Origin: Girardinichthys multiradiatus | Lineage: Eukaryota > Chordata > Actinopteri > Cyprinodontiformes > Goodeidae | Length of the DNA stretch: 64,000 nucleotides | Assembly: GCF_021462225.1 (NCBI RefSeq) | Contig: NC_061795.1 | Location: forward strand, 6,045,501-6,109,500 | Reading direction: 5' to 3' | Shown here: positions 26,394-38,619 of the stretch, one piece after another | How positions within the stretch are numbered: position 1 is the stretch's first letter | How the letters are laid out: every line of letters starts with the position of its first letter | Made by a program: the position numbers and the translations under genes | The notes under the pieces: model-generated | Database searches by the model: none | What the model was told of the DNA's origin: nothing | Seen by the model: only the letters and a program-made list of their open reading frames with translations

Positions 26394-27519
26394 ACAAAAA
26401 TGTAATTTGAAGAAACATTTAGTGATGATATTGATTATCCAGCAGGAACTCAAATTTGGACAGCAGTTTCAAGCTGAAACTGTGTAAAAAAAAGTGTTTA
26501 GATTTCCATTGAAATTATAAGGGCACACAAAGAAAATCTCCTTAAATGGTGCAACAGGACATGTAGTGTCTCTCTGTGCTGGTCAATTTTAACCATATTT
26601 AAGAGTTTTTATGTGTACATTTTTGGGAAGTCCTCCCAGGTTTACTATATGAAGAAATAATTTTAAAATATTCATATCTCCTGAACCTTTTCACATTTTA
26701 TGAAGGTATAACCAGAAACTTCAATGTATTTTATTGTGATTTTATGTGAGAAACCACCACAAAGTGATTGAACAGTGGAAGCAAAATTTGCTGCTTTCAG
26801 TTTTTGTTTTTATTTTTTTAACAATAAATCTAAAAAGTGTGTCCTGTAGTGGTAGAACCACATCTTAAGTCTTTGTAGTATGTCTCTACTTGCCCATTCT
26901 TTTTTGTAAAATAGCTCAGACTCAGTCAGATTGTTTGTAACTCTGACGAGCTTTCATGCCCCTGCTTATGTGCTGATATTTAACTTTCCTTCCCAACAAG
27001 GTAGAGCTTAATATATTAAAATCTTTTAACTCTTTTAGCACTTTTTCCCCTTTCCTGAACTCTACTGGCTGTCTGTGAGAAAACAAACACATCATTCCGT
27101 TAGTTGAATAAGTTACAAACTACAATGTAGGTTGCAGAGCTTTGGATATTAGTAATTTAACTTGGCACAGTCATTGAAGTAATGCCATTTTAGTGGTATA
27201 GTAACTTTACAGCCTCCACATAAAATGTTTTTAAATGTAACATGCATTGGCATGGCAACACTGTCAGGTTGTAAGTAGAATTAGTAATGTTCAGCTGTTT
27301 GCAGCCGGCTGCTCTCACTATTTAAGGATTTCTTTGCAGCTGTTTTCTGGCTTCTGAAATATTAGCGCTGTAATATTCAAATACTCTTCAATTTACCTAC
27401 ATGCCTGGTCCCGCTCTGTTTATTTATGTAACAGCATCATTAAATGGTCTTGCTTTTATTACTTTACTATACCTGCTCCATGCGCACAAAAAAACAAGAT
27501 GGCCGCAGTCCACAATATA
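26394..27519. other. 3' flank of the synaptotagmin gene with old transposon debris
   Basis: Sequence at about 26690-26990 (AACTTCAATGTATTTTATTG; TGCCCATTCTTTTTTGTAAA) resembles the decayed 3' part of a Tc1-like element read on the minus strand. No ends or coding capacity remain. The remainder holds no recognisable feature. Confidence 0.45.
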
Positions 27520-29129
27520 CAGGTCATTCTCAAAATATTAGCATATTGTGATAAAGTTCATTATTTTCCATAATGTCATGATGAAAATTTAACATTCATA
27601 TATTTTAGATTCATTGCACACTAACTGAAATATTTCAGGTCTTTTATTGTCTTAATACAGATGATTTTGGCATACAGCTCATGAAAACCCAAAATTCCTA
27701 TCTCACAAAATTAGCATATTTCATCCAACCAATAAAAGAAAAGTGTTTTTAATACAAAAAACGTCAACCTTCAAATAATCATGTACAGTTATGCACTCAA
27801 TACTTGGTCGGGAATCCTTTGGCAGAAATGACTGCTTCAATGTGGCGTGGCATGGAGGCAATCAGCCTGTGGCACTGATGAGGTCTTATGGAGGCCCAGG
27901 ATGCTTCAATAGCAGCCTTTAGCTCATCCAGAGTGTTGGGTCTTGAGTCTCTCAACGTTCTCTTCACAATATCCCACAGATTCTCTATGGGGTTCAGGTC
28001 AGCAGAGTTGGCAGGCCAATTGAGCACAGTGATACCATGGTCAATAAACCATTTACCAGTGGTTTTGGCACTGTGAGCAGGTGCCAGGTCGTGCTGAAAA
28101 ATGAAATCTTCATCTCCATAAGGCTTTTCAGCAGATGGAAGCATGAAGTGCTCCAAAATCTCCTGATAGTGTGCTGCATTGACCCTGCCCTTGATAAAAC
28201 ACAGTGGACCAACACCAGCAGCTGACACGGCACCCCAGACCATCACTGACTGTGGGTACTTGACACTGGACTTCTGGCATTTTGGCATTTCCTTCTCCCC
28301 AGTCTTCCTCCAGACTCTGGCACCTTGATTTCCGAATGACATGCAGAATTTGCTTTCATCCGAAAAAAGTACTTTGGACCACTGAGCAACAGTCCAGTGC
28401 TGCTTCTCTGTAGCCCAGGTCAGGCGCTTCTGCCGCTGTTTCTGGTTCAAAAGTGGCTTGACCTGGGGAATGCGGCACCTGTAGCCCATTTCCTGCACAC
28501 GCCTGTGCACGATGGCTCTGGATGTTTCTACTCCAGACTCAGTCCACTGCTTCCGCAGGTCCCCCAAGGTCTGGAATCGGCCCTTCTCCACAATCTTCCT
28601 CAGGGTCCGGTCACCTCTTCTCGTTGTGCAGCGTTTTCTGCCACACCTTTTCCTTCCCACAGACTTCCCACTGAGGTGCCTTGATACAGCACTCTGGGAA
28701 CAGCCTATTCGTTCAGAAATTTCTTTCTGTGTCTTACCCTCTTGCTTGAGGGTGTCAATAGTGGCCTTCTGGAAAGCAGTCAGGTCGGCAGTCTTACCCA
28801 TGATTGGGGTTTTGAGTGATGAACCAGGCTGGGAGTTTTAAAGGCCTCAGGAATCTTTTGCAGGTGTTTAGAGTTAACTCGTTGATTCAGATGATTAGGT
28901 TCATAGCTCGTTTAGAGACCCTTTTAATGATATGCTAATTTTGTGAGATAGGAATTTTGGGTTTTCATGAGCTGTATGCCAAAATCATCCGTATTAAGAC
29001 AATAAAAGACCTGAAATATTTCAGTTAGTGTGCAATGAATCTAAAATATATGAATGTTAAATTTTCATCATGACATTATGGAAAATAATGAACTTTATCA
29101 CAATATGCTAATATTTTGAGAAGGACCTG
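27520..29129 (-). mobile_element. Complete Tc1-like transposon with long near-perfect inverted repeats
   Basis: Ends CAGGTCATTCTCAAAATATT and the inverse AATATTTTGAGAAGGACCTG are flanked by TA (27518-27519 and 29130-29131). Inverted repeats run for about 200 bases (27520 to about 27722, and about 28927 to 29129). I count only two mismatches: the A/C near the tip and an A/G near base 140. Total 1610 bp. The interior is a single full-length minus-strand transposase. Low divergence points to recent insertion. Confidence 0.95.
27797..28801 (-). CDS. Intact Tc1-like transposase (334 aa)
   Basis: Cut-and-paste transposase with no stops or frameshifts. It starts MGKTADLTAFQKATIDTLKQ with paired-type HTH segments (KEISERIGCSQSAVSRHL, and a second one around ETSRAIVHRRVQEMG) and a GRKR linker (GKSVGRKRCGRKR). 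The catalytic triad is Asp in LFSDESKF, Asp in FQHDLAPAH and Glu in SADLNPIENLW, spaced as DD34E. The family sequence QSVMVWGAVSAAGVGPL is present. The ATG sits in CCATGATTGG context near the right end, and length matches active Tc1 enzymes. It could be functional, though activity cannot be judged from sequence. Confidence 0.93.
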   Translation of the reverse strand: MGKTADLTAFQKATIDTLKQEGKTQKEISERIGCSQSAVSRHLSGKSVGRKRCGRKRCTTRRGDRTLRKIVEKGRFQTLGDLRKQWTESGVETSRAIVHRRVQEMGYRCRIPQVKPLLNQKQRQKRLTWATEKQHWTVAQWSKVLFSDESKFCMSFGNQGARVWRKTGEKEMPKCQKSSVKYPQSVMVWGAVSAAGVGPLCFIKGRVNAAHYQEILEHFMLPSAEKPYGDEDFIFQHDLAPAHSAKTTGKWFIDHGITVLNWPANSADLNPIENLWDIVKRTLRDSRPNTLDELKAAIEASWASIRPHQCHRLIASMPRHIEAVISAKGFPTKY

Positions 29130-29237
29130 TAGTTGTGCAACATTTTATGATGCATTCACTTAATGTGGGAATCTGATATTTTCCCTTGTAAACCATCAAG
29201 CATCTATCTAGATGGCTAAAAAGAGTAAGAAAATAAA

Positions 29238-31380
29238 ACTCACTCGTCACCTCGCTGGGGGAGAAGGAGCCTGAGCTTGTGCGGGAGGTTGAGAGATATT
29301 GACTAGAAATAGTCGGACCCGCCTCCACGCATTACGTGGGCTCTGGAACCCATCTCCTCGAGAGGGGCTGGACTCTCGTCTTACTTTGAGTGGCTCATGG
29401 GGAGAGGCGGCGAGCTGGGGTGAGTTTGCTTTTTGCCCCCCAGCTCAGCCGTCTCGTTTTGGAGTTTACCCCAGTGGATGAGAGGATCGCATTCCTGCGC
29501 CTTCGGGTTGCGGACAGGTCTCTGACTGTCGTTTCGGCTTATGGGCGAGCGGTAGTGCGGGGTACCCTGCCTTCTTGGTGTCCCTGTCGGAGGTGCTGGA
29601 TAGTGCCCCTCCTGGGGACTCCATTATTCTGCTGGGGGACTTCAACGCCCACGTGGGAAACGACAGTGACACTTGAAGAGGCGTGATCGGGAGGAATGGC
29701 CTCCCGATCTGAATGAGTAGTGTTTTGTTATTGGACTTCTGTGCTAGTCATGGATTGTCCAAAATGAACACCAAGTTTAAGCATAAAGGTGTTCATCAGT
29801 GCACTTGGCACCAGGACACCCTAGGCAGGTGGTCGATGATCGCTTTGTCGTGTCGTCAGACCTTCAGCCGCATGTTTTGGACACTCGGGTGAAGAGAGGG
29901 GCTGAGCTGTCCACTGATCACCACCTGGTGGTGAGTAGGATCCGCTGGAGAGGAGAAATCCGGACAGACTTGGCAGGCCCAAGCGCATAGTGAGGATCTG
30001 CTGGGAATGTCTGGCAGAGCCCTCGGCCAGCGATATATTCAACTTCCACCTCCAGGAGAGCTTTGACCAGATTCCCGGGGATGTTGGAGACATAGAGTCA
30101 GAGTGGACCATGTTCTCTGCATCTATTGTCAATGGTGCTTACCGCAGCTGCAGCCGGAAGGTCTGTAGTGCCTGTCGCGGTGGCCATCCCCTAGCCCGGT
30201 GGTGGACACCGGCAGTAAGGGACGCTGTCAAGCTGAAGAAGGAGTCCTATCATATGTGGTTGGCTTGTGGGACTCCTGAAGCAGCTGACAGGTACAGTGA
30301 GGCCAAATGTGCCGTGGCCCGGGCTGTGGCAGAGGCAAAAACTCAGGCCTGGGAGGAGTTCGGTGAGGCCATGGAGAAGGACAACCGGTTGGCCTCGAAG
30401 CAATTCTGGCAAACCATCCGGCGCCTCAGGAGAGGGAAGCAGTGCTTTGCCAACACTGTTTACAGTGGGGGCGGGAAGCTGCTGACCTCGGCTGGGGATA
30501 TTATCGGGTGGTTGAAAGAGTACTTCGAGGATCTCCTCAATCCTGTCATCACGCATTCCCTGTCCTTTTATGGACAGGATTTGTAGGTGCAGCCAAGGGC
30601 CGAAGGGGGTCTGGTTTGGGGACCAGTGGATTTTGTCTCTTCTTTTTGCAGATGACATGGTCCTGCTGGCCCCCTCTAGCCAAGACCTACACCATGCACT
30701 GGGGCGGTTCGCAGCCGAGTGTGAAGTGGCTGGGATGAAGATCAGCTCCTCCAAGTCCAAGGCCATGGTTCTCTACCAGAAAAGCGTGGCTTGTCCTCTT
30801 CAGGTTAGAGGAGAGTTCCTGACTCAAGTGGAGGAGTTCAAGTGTCTCGGGGTCTTGTTCACTAGCGAGGGAAGAATGTAGCAGGAGATCGACAGATGGA
30901 TCGGTGCGGCTGCCGCTGTTGTGGGGGCACTGTGTCTGTCCATTTTGGTGAAGAGAGAGCTGAGCTGAAAAGCGAAGCTCTCAATTTACAGGTCGGTCTA
31001 TGTTCCTACCCTTACCTATGGCCATGAACTTTGGGTCATGACCGAAAGAACGGGATCCTGGATACAAGCGGCTGGAATGAGCTTCCGCCGCAGGGAAGCT
31101 AATTCCTGCTCCTCCACATCGAGAGGAGCCAGGTGAGGGGCTCAGGCATCTATACCGGATGCCTCCTGGACGCCTTCCTCGGGAGGTGTTCCAGGCACGT
31201 CCGACCAGGAGGAGGCCCAGGCGACAGCCCGGACACGCTGGAGAGACTATGTCTCTCGGCTGGCATGGGAACGCCTAGGGCTCCCCCTGGAGGAGCTGGA
31301 GGAGGTGTCTCTGCTGAGTCTGCTGCCCCCGCGACACGGTCCCAGATAAAGCGGAACACGACAAGTATGACAAAATAAAA
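29238..31380 (+). mobile_element. Non-LTR retrotransposon, endonuclease and RT remnants
   Basis: The + strand encodes, in several frames, APE-type endonuclease parts: TPVDERIAFLRLRVADRSL, LLGDFNAHVGN at about 29630, and a TDHHLVVSRIRW end at about 29920-29950. A linker region at 29990-30586 is open. An RT C-terminal piece has FADDMVLLAPSSQDL at 30648-30690 and EEFKCLGVLFTSEGRM. The central RT palm is missing between about 30586 and 30600, so the copy is internally deleted as well as frameshifted. The 3' part ends near an ACAAAATAAAAA tail at 31380. It is a dead LINE of uncertain clade. Confidence 0.8.
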
Positions 31381-31414
31381 ACTACATATTAACAAGCACA
31401 CTGATTGCCTTTTA

Positions 31415-34400
31415 CAACCCCAATTCCAATGAAGTTGTGATGTTGTGTAAAACGTAAGTAAAAACTGTTGGGTTTATGATTATTGATTGATTAATCTTGA
31501 TCAATAATTATAATTACAGATCATGACCTGACAAAATCAATTTCTTAACCAAAAATCCTCATTTATGAATCGAGATCAGAGATGTTTCTGGTGTTGTAAT
31601 TGCGGCTCAACGCCTTTGACAATTACAACCGTTAAATACTCCGTAATAATTAATAATTATTGCCGGAGATGTCACTGTTTAATTGACCGTTTCTGCCGAA
31701 ACGTGTGGAACTTGAACCTTATTTTGACTGACCAATCACTTTCGCACACAATGAAACACAAAACGCTCTCTCTTTATCTATGTGAATATTTATTAATTTT
31801 CACCTACCCAACATGCAAAATTCTACAAACACAGGGGTAACACATCTAAATAAGCAAAAATCAACAAACGGTAGTGGGTATGTATTGAATCAACCAGCAG
31901 TTTATGGCACTACAGACGAAGGAAATGAGAATATGAGTGGTGGTGTGGTGGCGAGTGGTGGGGGGTTGGAGCGCAGCTCCGACTGTCCTTTATGGTCATC
32001 TGATCATAAAATTTCCCCCTAACTCCTGAGCACAAAGGATTCTAACTTTTGGCGGCAAGCTAGCACAGTGAGATTGAAGACAAAGGGGAGATGGAGAATT
32101 TTACCATGAGGTCGTTTTAACAGTCCAGTCTAACAACGCACCCGCGTTGACTCTCAGATAGTAAACACAAGCAGCTCCAGGACCGCGGCGGATCCCAATA
32201 TCAACATAACACATCAAAGTTTCAATAAGCAAGGTTACATGCACATATTATTCAGAACACATGAGATCCTAACCAGCGATTCTGATCGCTTCTACAACCT
32301 CTGACCCTGCCCAGGCCTTCTAATAAAGAAATAAAAGATTAAATAAAAGATGGGTTTTACTTGGTGTCGTCTTCTTCCTGAGCGAGGGAATTCGAGCGAG
32401 GAAAAGTGGGGGTAAGTTAATTGTGCGTCCACAATTAACTTCAGGGAAAGCGGTCAGTCTTCGTCCTTTGGTCTTCTTGACAAAAAGGAAAAATATGATC
32501 TGACCATCAAAGTCGACTTGGAAATGAAACACGGTAGCGGTTCGTCTCTCCGAAACTCCGTGTTCTCAGTTACGTGTTCAACTCATGTCTTCGATCGGCA
32601 AAGTGAAATCTCTTGCCTTCTTAGTCCAAAAACCTCAGTTATGAATTATTCGTTGTCCAACGAGAGAGAATGAATGAACTCTGCAAAGAGCTCTTCTCTT
32701 GAAGTGGCGCACTTCAGTCACTAGTCCGGTTCCTAGCAGAAGGCGTATGTTCAAAGTGAGCGCCTTCCTATATAGCGTCCTGTGACGTCAGACTTGGGAC
32801 GCCCAGTCATATCAGTCGCAATGCTCGATGGGATATGTAGGAGCGGGCTGTCCTGGGTACAAAATGGCCGATGCCATTGGAGGGGCACAGTGACGTCCAA
32901 CAACGTGCAGATAGTCCAATACTCAGCAAACAAGTGGTCCAACAAAACAAAATACAATGATCTGCAAATCCAGTTCAACCTATATGCAACTGAACACACT
33001 ACAAAGACAACATATTTAATGTTCAAAGTGATAAAGTTTTTTTTTGCATGTATTAACTCATTTAGAGTTTGATGCTCGCAACACGTTCCAACAAAGCTAG
33101 GACAGGAGCATGATAACCACGGTGCTCCATCACCTTTCCTTTTAACATCACTGAATAAACGTTTGGGAACTGAGGACTGATTATTGAAGCTTTGTAGTCG
33201 TAATTCTTTCCCATTCTTGCTTAATGTACATCTTCAATTGCTCAACAGTTCGGGTTCTCCGTTGTCATATTTTGCACTTCATCATGCGCCACATATTTTC
33301 AATGGAAGACAGGTCTGGACTACAGGGAGGCCAGTCCAGTGACCGCTCTCCTTTTACTACGAAGCCACGCTGTTGTAAAATGTTGCTTGGATGACAGAAG
33401 ATGTTGTTCCAAAATGTCATCGTTTTACCGAGCTTCTTGACCCACATGCAGAAACTTTCAGGAGATAAATGAAGTTTTAAGAGATTTATTTAGAAGGGAT
33501 ATGACATGAATGAGGAATTCAGGGCAGCTCTGGCGGAACGTCCTCTGAGGAGGGAAATCAGAACGGTGAGTATTGTTTCAGAGTGAGGAGGGGTAGATTG
33601 AGTGATGAAGGCTTACTGTTGCTGGCTGGAATGGAGTCCAGGAGGGGTGGTCAGTTCTTGGATGGAAGGTCCTTGTTTCCAAAAGGTAAGCAGTTCGTTG
33701 GAGGGTGGACAGGTTAGGCAGCTGAGCATCTAGAACCCGGTGCCTCCTTCAGAAGGAGAGTGAGAACAGGTTGCACAGGAACCACCAGAAGGATCCAGGA
33801 AGGCACCTTAAAAAAGGAACAGAGCTAGGTCACAAGAAGACCTAAGAGAGCTTGTAAAACAAGAACAGGATACAGGGCTTGAGGTACCACAAATGACGAC
33901 ACTCCGGCGTCAAATGCTCGGCAACCCTCTCCTTAAGAAGCTGCCATAACGACCCTAACGACTCACAGGTGTGAGAAGCAGTGCGCAGCTCCTCCCTCCA
34001 ACTGAACCTGCTGAAAAAAAACACAAAGTGGAACAGACACAGACAGATCCTGACAGTATGTACCTTTTAGCATTAATGGTGCCTTCACAGATATGAAAGT
34101 TAGCCATGCCATGGGCACTAACACCCCCATACCATCACTGATGCTGGCTTTTGAACTTTGCCCTGATAACAATCCAGATAGTCCTTTTCCTCTTTGGCCC
34201 AGAAGGTTTCCCAAATAATTTGAGATGCGGACTCATCAGACCACAGCACACTTTTCCACTTTGTGTCCGTCCATCTCAGATAAACTAGGGCCCAGAGAAG
34301 CCAGCGGCTGTTTCCTTTTTCAGCACTGCTCAACTTTCCAAGTCTTTTGTTGCCCCTGTCGCACTTGTTTTGGAGCCTCAAACTGAAAATGAGTGAATAT

Positions 34401-34555
34401 TGGCAAGAAAACTATAAGGTTTATCAGTTTGAACATTAAATATATTTTCTTTGTAGTGTATCCAGTTGCATAAAGGTTGAACAGGAGTTGCAAATAATCA
34501 TATTCTGTTTTGTTATGTTTTACACAATGTCCTAATTTCATTGGAATTGGGGTTG
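31415..34555 (-). mobile_element. Old Tc1/mariner-type transposon with two internal insertions
   Basis: Terminal sequences CAACCCCAATTCCAATGAAG (left) and TTTCATTGGAATTGGGGTTG (right) are inverted and flanked by TA (31413-31414, 34556-34557). Subterminal AACAAAATACAATGATCTGC and the inverse also match. Minus-strand transposase debris includes KWKSVLWSDESASQIIWE (34118-34381) and WPPCSPDLSSIENMW (33265-33447). It is interrupted by a candidate solo LTR (31466-32944) and by unrelated sequence at roughly 33450-34060, so it is long dead. Confidence 0.75.
31466..32944. mobile_element. Candidate solo LTR (1.48 kb)
   Basis: It begins TGTTGGGTTTATG and ends GTGGTCCAACA, a TG...CA inverted tip (TGTTGG/CCAACA), flanked by AAAC at 31462-31465 and 32945-32948. 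The insertion cleanly interrupts the subterminal sequence of the surrounding transposon. No retroviral genes accompany it. A TATA-like CCTATATAGC lies near 32768. Structure supports a solo LTR of an endogenous retrovirus or LTR retrotransposon; family and orientation are undetermined. Confidence 0.6.
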
Positions 34556-35190
34556 TAAACAGTACATAGTAAGATGTAACACAAGCTGTAATCAAGAGAA
34601 TTTTAATAACTGCAGTTTAATTACATGTTTCCATCAGTCACTGTAATGAATTACAGTTACTTGTATTTCGTAATTAGGTTACAGAATATCATAACATGTA
34701 GCTAGTTACTACCCAAACCTGCGGGAATATAAACTTGGGTAGGGTCAGAATGTCCTATTTTAGACTGTTCTACAACTGGAAACACACTGTAGCATTACAG
34801 GTGTTAAGAAAACTGACCTTTTATATACATATGCCGACACACACAGATACCCACAGATGTGCACCTTTCATCCACTGGCCAGGAGTGTGGAAAAAGCCTT
34901 CATTATGACTTTAAATTGAGCTAAAACCATTTATTTCAAAGAGGATGGCACTTTGATTGTCAAACCGATATGACTCTGAAGCTATTACTATACACAGTTT
35001 TTTTGGATGCACGTCAATATGTGCCAAATTATGCTCTTTAATCTAAATGATCCTATTCTGCAAGTTACTCATTGATGATCTTATCCAAGCTTTGTTATAA
35101 CTCAGTGCTCTCTGAAATGTAAAGAAAAGGTTTTGAAAAAAATGCTGAATCTATTTTCCTAATTGTTATCTTTGAAAAAATGGTAAATAT
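34556..35190. other. Intergenic, no recognised feature
   Basis: AT-rich sequence with no gene, splice-flanked exon or transposon end that I could recognise. Confidence 0.5.
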
Positions 35191-35890
35191 TCCTCTGTTG
35201 TCAGTGATGGGATGATTACTTAGACCTCTAAGTGCTGAGTCAGTGCAACGAGAGACTGAGTAAGAATCGTGGCCTGACTATGATTAAAGTCCCATTTACA
35301 GTTTGCTACAAACTATTTAGGGGACATAGCAAACATGTAGAAAAAGTGCTCTGGTCAGATGAGAAGAGAATCTAACTTTTTGACCACCATGGAAAATTCA
35401 GTTTGGTGAAAAACTAACACTGCACATCACTCTGAAAACAACATCCCCATGATGAAACATGGTGGTGGCAGCATCATGCTGAGGAGATGCTTCTGATCAG
35501 CAGAGACTCAGAGGCTGGTCAGAGTTGATGGGTAGGGTTCCACCTTTCAGCAGGACAACGATAATAAACATATAGCCAAAGCTAAAATGAAATGGTTATG
35601 ATCAAAGCCTCTATAGCTTATGTGTTAGAATGGCCTAGACAAAGTCCAGACCAAAATCTCATAAACTGTGGCAAGATTTGTTGCCACAGCTTTTGTTCCC
35701 AGATGCTGTCCATCTATTCTGACTGAACCTAAAGGACCTGCAAGAAAAACTGTCAAGACTTTGGAACTAATGGTTTGTGTGATATGGATGAATATCTCTG
35801 TAAAGAGGTAAAGTATGAGGGGAAGGTGAAATGAAGCAAGGGTGAATTATTGTACATGTTTATGTAAACTATTTGTGTATATTAAAACTG
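35190..35890 (+). pseudogene. Tc1-like transposase pseudogene
   Basis: Translating + frames gives VLWSDEKRI near 35345 (first Asp), MMKHGGGSIML near 35450, FQQDNDNKHIAKAKM near 35548 (second Asp) and EWPRQSPDQNLI near 35630, where the Glu region is decayed. Multiple stops and frameshifts separate these. No inverted ends were identified. It is an old dead copy of a Tc1 family. Confidence 0.7.
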
Positions 35891-35919
35891 TTCCAAAAAA
35901 GAAACTACAACCCCTACAA

Positions 35920-36180
35920 CTGACTTAAAGATACTTAAGCACGATCTTCCTGCTGGCATTAAAGGAACTGAGCTTCCTCAAGAAATAGTCTGCTCAGTCC
36001 CTTCTTGTAGAGAGTATCACTGTTCCAGTTTCATTTGAGTTTATTGTCCAGGAGAACCCTTGAGGTATTTTCACTCCTCCGCCAACTCCACTTCTACAAG
36101 AAAGCTCGGATTAGCTAGGAGTATATTGAGCTGCCCAGGGTTTGTGCCTCTCAGTTTCAGTTTTGATATTCCCTAACCCA
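35920..36180 (-). pseudogene. LINE reverse transcriptase remnant
   Basis: The minus strand shows decayed residues equivalent to the segment YKKGLSRLFLEEAQFL and a leading VLLDNKLK-type piece. This is the same RT C-terminal region seen better preserved at 53342 and 55020. It has no open frame. Confidence 0.45.
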
Positions 36181-37960
36181 ACAATATAAAAGATGGAAGA
36201 AGAAATATGTAATTTATTATTTAAATGTTCTAAATAAAATCTCAAGCATGTGATGAAGCATGCCCATCCCTTTGCTAATGGCCCAGGCCGATCTGTTACC
36301 TAACATCTTTTTCATGGACCTGACCTCTTTCTTCCATTTTTTACTGTCTTAATCTCATTCATTAGCGTTGTATTGTTCTCTACAGCCTATTATCCCTCCC
36401 AGGCCATCTCCAGGAGCAGATATCCAGTACCTCTTTATTTGGTTTAAACAACATGTCTACATGTTACATGGCAGGTTCTTTCCATGATAACATAGACAGT
36501 GAACATTAGGTTGGTTTTGCACAGCAGTACAGGGTTATTGTAAACATTATTTACTGTGTGCATGAGTTTCTGAGAATTTCCACTGCATTTGCATGGGGGC
36601 GATTTATTTCTTTTGAAAAAATTTTTGGGATTGAGTTTTGGGTTTCTTTTATGTTTCAGTTTTCCCCTGTCGTTTATCCGTTTAGTTTGTTTGTGGATTT
36701 GGTTCTTAATTTGTTCTTGTGTTCTATGTACATTTTGTATTAATTCTGCTCGATTTCTTCCCTGTGTTTCTCAGTGTTCAGATTCTGCTCATTACTTTCA
36801 TCCCCTCAGTATTCTCTGCCTTCATTTGTCTCAGCTATTCTTCATCTCCAACTGATTACTCTCAGTTGTTTTGCCATGTTTTTCTCCACACTTCCCTCTG
36901 CACATAACCTCTCTGGTTGTCATACTCTTTGCTGGTTCCTTCCATTGCATTTCCTGTGTTCCGTTTTTTTATTATGCCATTTGCTTCCCGTTGTATCCAT
37001 GACCCATTCCTCTGGTGCAGCTCTGCAAGTTTGCTTTCATTTTTATTAAATATTTTCACCTCTTTATCTCTGGCTTCGTTCTGCAGTTTGGTCTTACTAC
37101 AAACCTTACATCACAATTTATTGTCCATTGTAATGATTTCATTCAATTAAGGATCATATTTATTTAAGCAGTGTCATTTAATTCATGTTTGGTGTAACAC
37201 TGTCAGCCTGAAAATAATAGAAGTTTCCATTTTAGTCACTCTGGATGTGTGTTTATTGCTGCCATTTGAGACAACACCGCCATGGCCGCTTGACTAGTGT
37301 AACAGGAAATTTTTGGCTTAGTGATCACCGTTGTTTGTACTAAAATGAAGACATTTTTCTTTTCTCCAAGTGACCCTAATACTCCGTAGAAGACTTCTGA
37401 ATTAAAGCTGCAGTAAAGTATCTTCCTATCAGGAACCCAAACCTAAATACATCAGTCATTAACAGATATCACCTCACACAAAGGAAAATGTTTATGTGGG
37501 ATTTGTGGACACTTGCTTGCACACATTGTACCCTGGGATTACTTTCATAGCACATGTTGACTTGTTCTGGATATCAGTACCTGGAAAAACTACCATTTTT
37601 AGCTTAAAGTCCTTGTTTCTCCTTCCATCCCTCTGCTGGCTTGGCAGGCACGTTGGTTGAAAATCTCAAACACAGATCCCTTTTTTCCACTATTGGCAAG
37701 ACAATAATTCTAAACTGGAAATCAAAGAAACCTACCTCGGGACGAAGCCATTCATTAAAAAAAACAAAAAACAAAACAAAACATTAATATTGCTGTATAA
37801 CCAATAAAATAAATAAGAGATAATATTATGTATTGCACAGTTGCTGTTCTCTTGCATTTGTTTGCAATAAAAACAGTTCTAAAAAATTATAATATAAGCA
37901 ACTAGTTTAAGTCTTGTATGACGTTTTGTAAGTCTTTTATTTTTATTGTTTTCTACGTTT
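36181..37960. other. Intergenic, pyrimidine-rich in the middle
   Basis: The stretch 36560-37150 is T/C-rich, which produces several open frames of hydrophobic low-complexity peptides with no family features. Nothing else was recognised. Confidence 0.5.
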
Positions 37961-38445
37961 TCCTCAAGCATTCACGCAATTCCTCAACGACGCGTAAAAA
38001 GCCAGATGTTTTTTGGTCCTGCTGACTTCCCATATCCACCAACCAGCAGCAGTTAGCTGGTGCGCATTCTGTCTTCGTCCCGTTCAGCTGGACCAATATA
38101 ACTGCTTCATTCCTCATGTCAGTCCAGGCTGGCTGTGAGCATGTCTTCTCTCATTTTACCCCGGATTCTCCCACCGTGCTAACCGACTGGCTTTAACTCC
38201 CAGTGAGTTAGCTGGTGCTCGGCTAGCAGCGAACCGAGCTGCTAAAGGCTGGAGCGATGCTTGTGGGATGCAGCTGAAGTGCTGTTCGGCCTGGCAAAGA
38301 TGACGTGCCTACTGCGCCTGGGTGATGTTCCTCTGTCAGCAGGAGGTAGAACATGGAAACCAGGGACGAGTGGACAAAAGAACCGAGCGCTCACGAACTT
38401 CTGAAGCCGGAGTTGCTTTGCAGACACAATGGGAGAATCGGTAAG
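37960..38445 (+). promoter_or_regulatory. Possible promoter and first exon
   Basis: This stretch is locally richer in GC and CpG than its surroundings (GACGCG, CCCGTTCAGC, GACGAGTGG). It ends in ACACAATGGGAGAATCG followed by GTAAGAG, a strong splice donor four codons after a well-placed ATG (38429). It could be the 5' end of the phosphatase-like gene downstream. However, that short coding piece ends in phase 0, and I could not join it in frame to the next plausible exon. Confidence 0.35.
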
Positions 38446-38619
38446 AGATATGTTCTGTGATGTCTTTAACACTGGTCGGGTGAATGGTTTGGTTTGGTTC
38501 CCAGCAGCAGCAGATGTAGAAGGGAGCCCACAGCCTCCAGTAAACCCAGAACACGTTGCTGACTCGGTTCATCACGATTTTCGCGGTTTAGACACAAAAA
38601 CCCCACTCTAATAATGTTA

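Noticed and set aside
36558..37150. Several overlapping hydrophobic frames on + that look like membrane proteins
   Set aside because: The DNA is simply T/C-rich, several frames are open at once, and no splice or promoter context or family motif is seen.
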